64,000 nucleotides of DNA. Source: Arachis hypogaea. Taxonomy: Eukaryota > Streptophyta > Magnoliopsida > Fabales > Fabaceae. Made by a program: the position numbers and the translations under genes. The stretch is taken from contig NC_092050.1 of assembly GCF_003086295.3 (NCBI RefSeq), forward strand, positions 144,615,699-144,679,698, read 5' to 3'. How positions within the stretch are numbered: position 1 is the stretch's first letter; every line of letters starts with the position of its first letter. Of the stretch, positions 58,011 to 64,000 are shown piece by piece. Under the pieces are notes generated by a model that saw only the letters and a program-made list of their open reading frames with translations, did no database searches and had not been told where the DNA came from.

Positions 58011-58385
58011 CCAATTTTAGGCTAAATTCTCGTTTTGATGAGTTTTATCATAATTTAATATAATATTCATATTTCTAATTTTTTTTATTAAAAACTAATT
58101 AATTGACTAATTATTTACTAATTTAATGGGGTTTACGTAAATACAATTCATTTTTAAAACCCATAATAATTCATTGAACCATTTTTTTGGATAACTATTT
58201 TTTTTCTTCGTGTGGATTTCGGTCCACCTACACTAAGGCTCACGTCACACAAAGAGTTTTTAGACTGCAAAATTTCCAAACTACCAACATTGTAAACAAG
58301 AGAGAGTTACTGTGTTTATCACTAACACGCTGCAACGAACCTACCTTAACTCACTGTTCTTCAAAGTTCAAACTTCTTCCTTGTC
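58011..58385. other. non-coding DNA
   Basis: AT-rich to 58200. Then a short open frame (58187-58450) runs into the CACTA-like end, without recognisable domains. Nothing else can be supported. Confidence 0.4.
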
Positions 58386-58740
58386 ACACTACCACATTTT
58401 TCATCTATTGCAACATATTTTCAAGACAACATTTTAAAAGAGTTGTCTAAAATAAAAATAGACAACACTTTATACTAATTGCTAGTAAATAGATTTATTA
58501 CAACATATTTTTAATCAACATATTATAAGTGATGTCTTAGATAAATTAAAAGACACTTAACAAGTGTTGCTCTATCAAATATATAAGACAATTATTATAA
58601 AGTCAATATGTTACATTTTATAAGTGTTGTCTTTAAATTTATTTCAAACTTCGTCTCCTAAGTGTTGCCTAAAATTTTTAATACCTCTCTTGGAAATAAA
58701 TCTTATAATTGGTACATAATTTAGCTTTGCTTCCCAGTTT
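58386..58740. mobile_element. CACTA-like transposon end with subterminal repeats
   Basis: CACTACCACATTTTTCATC at 58386 matches the start of plant CACTA ends. After it come repeated AGACAACA(C/T)TTT and AGTGTTGTCT words in both orientations (58423, 58465, 58555, 58625, 58665), like subterminal transposase-binding repeats. The matching end and 3-bp TSD were not identified, so this may be a fragment. Confidence 0.45.
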
Positions 58741-59063
58741 CCAGTTTTCCACCAATTTTGAAATAAAACGAATCCAACTTATCAGAAAATAATAGAAGTA
58801 TTTCTCAAACGAGAACGAGCAAGGAAAGGGGCTAGGTCTAGGGTTCTACATTGTGCTAAAAAAAGTGAACACGGTGATGGGGAGGGACATGGAGAATGAC
58901 GAAGAGAACGAGAGAAAGGGAGATCCGCCATCGAAGGAGGAAGAAGAGAATGATGGAGAAGGCGACAATGGAGAGAGAAGTCGCCACCGCCGCTTCCTGC
59001 ACCTCTAGAGCTATCTCTGCCTTGTGCTGCTGTTGCCGTTTCTACCTTACGCTGCCGGATCCG
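58741..59063. other. non-coding, small ORF of doubtful value
   Basis: A 43-codon frame starting MGRDMENDEENERKGDPPSK (about 58876-59007) is rich in Glu, Asp and Arg. It has no known domain. It could be the start of a host gene cut by the gypsy insertion at 59064, or chance. Confidence 0.3.
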
Positions 59064-60753
59064 TGATGAGCGGATAATTTATACGCTTTTTGGCATTTGT
59101 TTTTAGTATGTTTTAGTTAGTTTTTATTACATTTTTATTGGTTTTTAAATAAAAATCATATTTCTGGACTTTACTATGATTTTGTGTGTTTTTCTATGAT
59201 TTTAGGTATTTTCTGGCTGAAATTGAGGGACCTGAGCAAAAATCTTATTCAAAGGCTGAAAAAGGACTGCAGATGTTGTTGGATTCTGACCTTCCTGCAC
59301 TCAAAGTGGATTTTCTGGAGCTACAGAAGCCCAATTGGTGTGCTTTCAATTGAGTTGGAAAGTAGACATCTTGGGCTTTCCAGAAATATATAATAGTCCA
59401 TACTTTGCCCGAGATTTGATGGTCCAAACTGGCGTTTCAATTCAGCATAAAAATTCTGGCGTCAAAACGCCAGAACTGGCATAAAAGCTGGAGTTAAACG
59501 CCCAAACTGGCACAAAAGTTGGCGTTTAACTCCAAGAAAAGTCTCTACATGTGAAAGCTTCAGTGCTCAGCCCAAGCACACACCAAGTGGGCTCGGAAGA
59601 AGATTTCTGCATTAATTACTTGATTCTGTAACCTTAGGCTACTAGTTTTCTATAAATAGGACCTTTTACTATTGTATTTTCATCCTTGAATCATCTTTTA
59701 ATCATGTTTTGATGATTGAACCCTCTTTGGGGAGGCTGGCCATTCGGCCATGCCTGGACCTCCATTATCACTTTTGTATTTTCAACGGTGGAGTTTCTAC
59801 ACACCATAGATTAAGGTGTGGAGCTCTGCTGTTCTTCATGAATTAATGCAAAGTACTATTGTTTTTCTATTCAATTCAAGCTTATTCTTATTCCAAGATA
59901 TTCACTCGCACTTCAACCTGATGAATGTGATGATCCGTGACACTCATCACCATTCTCAACCTATGAACGCATGCCTGACAACCACCTCCGTTCTACCTTC
60001 GATTGAGTGTGTATCTCTTAGCCTCCTGGTTCACGATGCATGGTTGCCTCGCCTGACAACCGAGCCTTCCATTCCATGAGATCAGAGTCTTTGTGTTATA
60101 GGCTAGAATTATTGGCGGCCATTCCTGAGATCCGAAAAGTCTAAACCTTGTCTGTGGTATTCCGAGTAGGATCTGGGAAGGGATGACTGTGATGAGCTTC
60201 AAGCTCGCGAGTGCTGGGCGTAGTGACAGACGCAAAAGGATCAATGGATCCTATTCCAACATGATCGAGAACCGACAGATGATTAGTCGTGCGGTGACAG
60301 CGCATTTGGACCATTTTCACTGAGAGAACGGGAGGTAGCCATTGACAACGGTGAAACCCAACATAAGCTTGCCATGGAAAGGAGTATGAATGATTGGAAG
60401 AAGGTAATAGGAAAGCAGAAGTTTAGGAGGAACAAAGCATCTTCATACGCTTATCTGAAATTCTCACCAATGAATTACATAAGTATCTCTATCTTATTTT
60501 ATGTTTTATTTATCTTTTAATTATCTTAAACTCCATAACCATTTGAATCCGCCTGACTGAGATTTACAAGATGACCATAGCGTGCTTCAAGCTGACAATC
60601 TCCATGGGATCGACCCTTATTCACGTGAGGTTTATTACTTAGACGACCCAATGCACTTGCTGGTTAGTTGTGCGGAGTTGTGACAAAGAGTTGAGATTAC
60701 AATTGTGCGTACCAAGTTGTTGGCGCTATTGATGATCACAATTTCGTGCACCA
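59064..60753 (+). repeat. 5' LTR of second gypsy element
   Basis: Begins TGATGAGCGGATAATTTATA and ends TTTCGTGCACCA. It contains GGCGTT-type palindromes (59432-59535), TATAAATAGG near 59651 as a possible TATA region, and a PBS-like AAGTTGTTGGCGCTATTGAT at 60713-60732, followed by the true LTR end 20 bases later. Confidence 0.88.
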
Positions 60754-60759
60754 AGTTTT

Positions 60760-60778
60760 TGGCGCCGTTGCCGGGGAT
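60760..60778 (+). other. primer binding site (tRNA-Asp type)
   Basis: TGGCGCCGTTGCCGGGGAT, identical to 15824-15842 and also six bases after the LTR end. Confidence 0.85.
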
Positions 60779-62412
60779 TGTTCGAGTTCGGACAACTGAC
60801 GGTTCATCTTGTTGCTTAGATTAGGTAATTTTAATTTATGTTTAAGCTTTTTGCTTTTTATTTTTTCGAAAAAAAAATTCAAAAAAAATTGTATTTCTAT
60901 ATTGTTCTTCAGAACTTTTAAGAATGAATTCTAGAGTTTCATGATGATTTGTTAAAGTCTGGCTGGTTGTGAAACCATGTCTAAACTTTTGGACCGAGGT
61001 TTCAACTTATCATCACAAGAGCTTGTTGATTTCTATCAATCTTGCTGTTGAAAGTAATGATCTGCTAAAGCTTGGCTGGCCATTGGCCATGTCTAGTATT
61101 TTGGACCGAAGCTTTCGTTGAAAGCTTGGCTGGCTAGTAAGCCATGTCTAATTCCTGGACCGGAGTTTTAGACTAACATTGCATAATTCCTGGAATTCTC
61201 ATTAAGAATTTTGAAGTCCTTATTTTTTTTCCACCTAATTTTTGAAAAAAAAATTACAAATTTTTTTTTTATAAAATCATAAAACCAAAAACATTTTTTG
61301 TTTCTTGTTTGAGTCTAGTGTCTAAACTTAAGTTTGGTGTCAATTGCATTCTACTAATTTTTGAAAATTACATGCATTATGTTCTTCATTGATCTTCAAG
61401 TTGTTCTTGATGATTTCCTTACTCTGATCTTTAAATTCTCTTGTTTTGTGTCTTTTGTTGTTTCTCATATGCATTTTCAAATTGTTATAGTCCTTAGTAT
61501 ACAAACTTCTAATTTTGATGTCCTGCATGCATTATTTGTTTAATCTTAGTTTTCCAACCATGTCTTTTCAAGTCAATAATACAGAGAATTGAAGATTTAG
61601 AATATGCAGCAGAGGAATTACAGAGAAAAAGCTGGGCGTTCAAAACGCCCAGTGAGGAAGAAAAACTGGCGTTAAACACCAGAATGGATGCCATTCTGGG
61701 CGTTTAACACCAGGAGGACACTAGAGGGAAGATTTTATTTTTAATTCAAATCTTTTTCAAATATTCATAATTTTTCAAAATCAAATCTTTTTCAAATCAT
61801 ATATCTTCAATCATATCTTTTCAAAATCAATTTCTTTCCATTTTTTTTAAATCCTTGCTACAATTAATGATTTAATTCAAAAATTTCAAGTTGTTACTTG
61901 CCTATTAAGAAAGGATCAAATTTTAATTCTAGAATCATATCTTTTAATTTCCTGTTAGTCAAGTAATCAACTTTAATTTAAAAAAAAAATTTCTCTTTTT
62001 AATTTGATTCTCAATCATATCTTCTCAATCATATCTTTTCAATCACATCTTTTTCAAAATTAATTTTCAATCATATCTTTTTGATTTCTAATTTCAAAAT
62101 CTTTTCCAAAAATCACTTAATTTCTTTCCCAATCTTAGTTTTCGAAAATCATTTACCAAATTTTCAAAATTTCTTTTAATTATTTCAAAATATTTTTACT
62201 TTAATTTTGAAAATTCTTCCCCTCTTCTCAAATCCTTCTATTTAAAGGACTAACACTTCTCCATTATCAGCAATTCAAACTCTGTCCCTCTTGATAAGTT
62301 CGAATTCTCTCTTCTCTACCTCATCCTTCTATTTTTATTTTCCTCTGACACCTCAAGGAATCTCTATACTGTGACATAGAGAATTCCATATTTTCTTCTC
62401 CTCTCTTTTCAT
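60779..62412 (+). other. leader of second gypsy element
   Basis: Carries three TGGCTGG...CCATGTCTA hairpin units (60954-61172), AAGTTTGGTGT at 61331, a short palindrome cluster at 61630-61712 and a long T/C-rich stretch with TTTTTCAAA words. The palindrome cluster is not in the leader of the first element, where it lies after gag instead. Confidence 0.7.
61630..61712 (+). repeat. palindrome cluster in leader
   Basis: CTGGGCGTTCAAAACGCCCAG, minus its outer bases, is a perfect hairpin at 61631-61651. It is followed by CTGGCGTTAAACACCAG and CTGGGCGTTTAACACCAG. They belong to the same GGCGTT family as 20181-20362. Confidence 0.8.
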
Positions 62413-64000
62413 ATGAGCAGGAGCAAGGACATAGGCATTCTTGTTGAAGCTGATCCTGAACCTAAAAGGACCTTGAAGAGAAAGCTAAAAGAAGCTAAAG
62501 TACAACTCTCTATAGAGGACCTAATAGAAACTTTCAAACAAGAAGAAGCCATGGCAGCCGAAAACAACAACAATGCCAACAATGCAAGGAAGGTGCTTGG
62601 TGACTTTACTGCACCTACTCCCGACTTCTATGGGAGAAGCATCTCAATCCTTGCCATTGGAGCAAACAACTTTGAGCTTAAGCCTCAATTAGTTTCTCTA
62701 ATGCAACAGAATTGCAAGTTTCATGGACTTCCATTGGAAGATCCTCATTAGTTCTTAGCTGAATTCTTACAAATCTGTAACACTGTCAAGACCAATGGGG
62801 TTGATCCCGAGGTCTATAGACTTATGCTTTTTCCCTTTGCTGTAAGAGACAGAGCTAGAACATGGTTGGATTCACAACCTAAAGAAAGCCTGAACTCTTG
62901 GGAAAAGCTAGTCAATGCCTTCTTGGCAAAGTTCTTTCCACCTCAAAAATTGAGCAAGCTTAGAGTGGAAGTCCAAACCTTCAAACAGAAGGCAGGTGAA
63001 TCCCTCTATGAAGCTTGGGAAAGATACAAGCAATTGATCAGAAGGTGTCCATCTGACATGCTTTCAGAATGGAGCATCATAGGTATCTTCTATGATGGTC
63101 TGTCTGAACTGTCCAAGATGTCATTGGACAGCTCTGCTGGAGGATCTCTTCATCTGAAGAAGACACCTGCAGAAGCTCAGGAACTCATTGAAATGGTTGT
63201 AAATAACCAATTCATGTACACCTCTGAAAGGAATCTTGTGAATAATGGGACAAGTCAGAAGAAAGGAGTTCTTGAGATTGATACTCTGAATGCCATATTG
63301 GCTCAGAACAAAATATTGACTCAGCAAGTAAATATGATTTCTCAGAGTCTGTCTGGAATGCAAGCAGCAACAGTCAGTACCAAAGAAGCTTCATCTGAAG
63401 AAGAAGCTTATGATCCTGAGAACCCAGCAATGGAAGAGGTGAATTACATGGGAGAATCCTATGGAAACACCTATAATCCTTCATGGAGAAATCATCCAAA
63501 CCTCTCATGGAAGGATCAACAGAGGCCTCAACAAGGCTTCAACAACAATAATGGTGGAAGAAATAGGTTTAGTAATGGCAAACCTTTTCCATCATCTTCT
63601 CAGCAACAAACAGAGAATTCCAAACAGAACCACTCTGAATTACCAACTGTAGTCTCTGATTTAATTAAAACCACTCAAAGTTTCATGACTGAAACAAGGT
63701 CTTCCATTAGAAATTTGGAAGCACAAGTGGGTCAGCTGAGTAAGAAAGTTACTGAACTCCCTCCTAGTACTCTTCCAAGCAATACAGAAGAGAATCCAAA
63801 AGGAGAGTGCAAGGCCATCAACATAACCCACACGGCCGAACCTGGAGAGGAGGAAGAGGCAGTGATCTCCACTGAGGAAGACCTCAATGGATGTCCACTG
63901 GTCTCCAAGGAGTTCCCTAATGAGGAACCATGGGAATCTGAGGCTCACACTGAGACTATAGAGATTCCATTGAATTTACTTTTGCCATTCATGAGCTCTG
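62413..64000 (+). pseudogene. gag of second gypsy element, premature stop, incomplete at window end
   Basis: Starts MSRSKDIGILVEADPEPKRT, colinear with the gag at 17716. A TAG at 62749-62751 replaces the Gln of the DPFQFL motif (CAG to TAG). The same frame then stays open to the window end with the full gag domain (YRLMLFPFAVRDRARTWLDS, YEAWERYKQL) and the Asn/Gln-rich linker. The protease would lie beyond 64000. Apart from the single stop it is well preserved, so decay is recent or readthrough is possible. Confidence 0.85.

Larger units (their letters stand above)
59064..64000 (+). mobile_element. second gypsy element of the same family, cut by window end
   Basis: The LTR spans 59064-60753, the tRNA-Asp PBS 60760-60778, the leader runs to 62412, and gag begins at 62413 and passes the window end. 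Organisation and gag sequence match the element at 14086-24869, but with clear divergence in the LTR and leader, so it is an older or different subfamily member. The 5' flank ATCCG (59059-59063) is the expected TSD, testable only beyond the window. Confidence 0.9.

Noticed and set aside
58187..58450. 87-codon ORF
   Set aside because: Overlaps the CACTA-like end and its subterminal repeats; no recognisable domain.

Overview
This 64-kb window is plant nuclear DNA, almost certainly a legume and most likely peanut (Arachis). The Arachis assignment is inference: it rests on the Ty3/gypsy family with GGCGTT(C/G)AACGCC palindromes and on the PMD-carrying Mutator family, which I recognise as Arachis-type repeats. 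There are no operons, rRNA or tRNA genes. The DNA is AT-rich with intron-split genes, and most of it is transposable elements, several with boundaries readable to the base from their target-site duplications (TSDs).

Host genes. The only clearly functional-looking host gene is a LRK10L/WAK-type receptor kinase on the minus strand (32526-40975). It has three exons: ectodomain, a 36-nt micro-exon, then transmembrane segment plus kinase. The exons join in phase to 640 codons, and its 6.07-kb first intron holds a LINE. A second LRK10L ectodomain exon (9601-10537, minus) has no kinase exon after it. A third locus is left only as a promoter copy (5664-5960) that matches the promoter of the intact gene (41182-41493). 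The window therefore covers a decaying LRK10L cluster. A broken exon of the plastid SufC/ABCI6 gene (41996-42059 plus 47431-47545) is split by a PIF/Harbinger transposon.

Layout. 1-1270: non-coding with a foldback MITE. 1271-5436: Mutator-like element with a plant-mobile-domain (PMD) pseudogene (+) and a truncated transposase (-). 5664-7183: orphan LRK10L promoter broken by a 5'-truncated LINE with an 18-bp TSD. 8413-8709: MULE-type MITE with a 9-bp TSD. 9601-10537: orphan LRK10L exon. 11543-31700: old Sirevirus-like Ty1/copia element (minus) with gag, protease, integrase, RT/RNase H and an env-position ORF. Nested in that last ORF is a young Ty3/gypsy element (14086-24869, TSD ATCTG) with gag-protease and an accessory ORF but no RT, RNase H or integrase. 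32526-40975: LRK10L gene. 42060-47427: PIF/Harbinger with an apparently intact 395-aa transposase. 48200-58010: two divergent copies of one long-LTR family in opposite orientation, with between them a degenerate repeat array, a small minus-strand LTR and a hAT element with an 8-bp TSD. 58386-58740: CACTA-like end. 59064-64000: second copy of the gypsy family, cut by the window edge and carrying a stop in gag.

How it fits together. The LRK10L cluster is the substrate. LINEs, MULEs and LTR elements have split, orphaned or stretched its members. The two LTR elements, from different superfamilies, both encode an accessory protein that I place in the same 'putative plant transposon protein' group. 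The gypsy family also has unusual structured RNA/DNA features: palindrome arrays, hairpin repeats in the leader, a recurring AAGTTTGGTGT word, and a second PBS-like site inside the LTR end.
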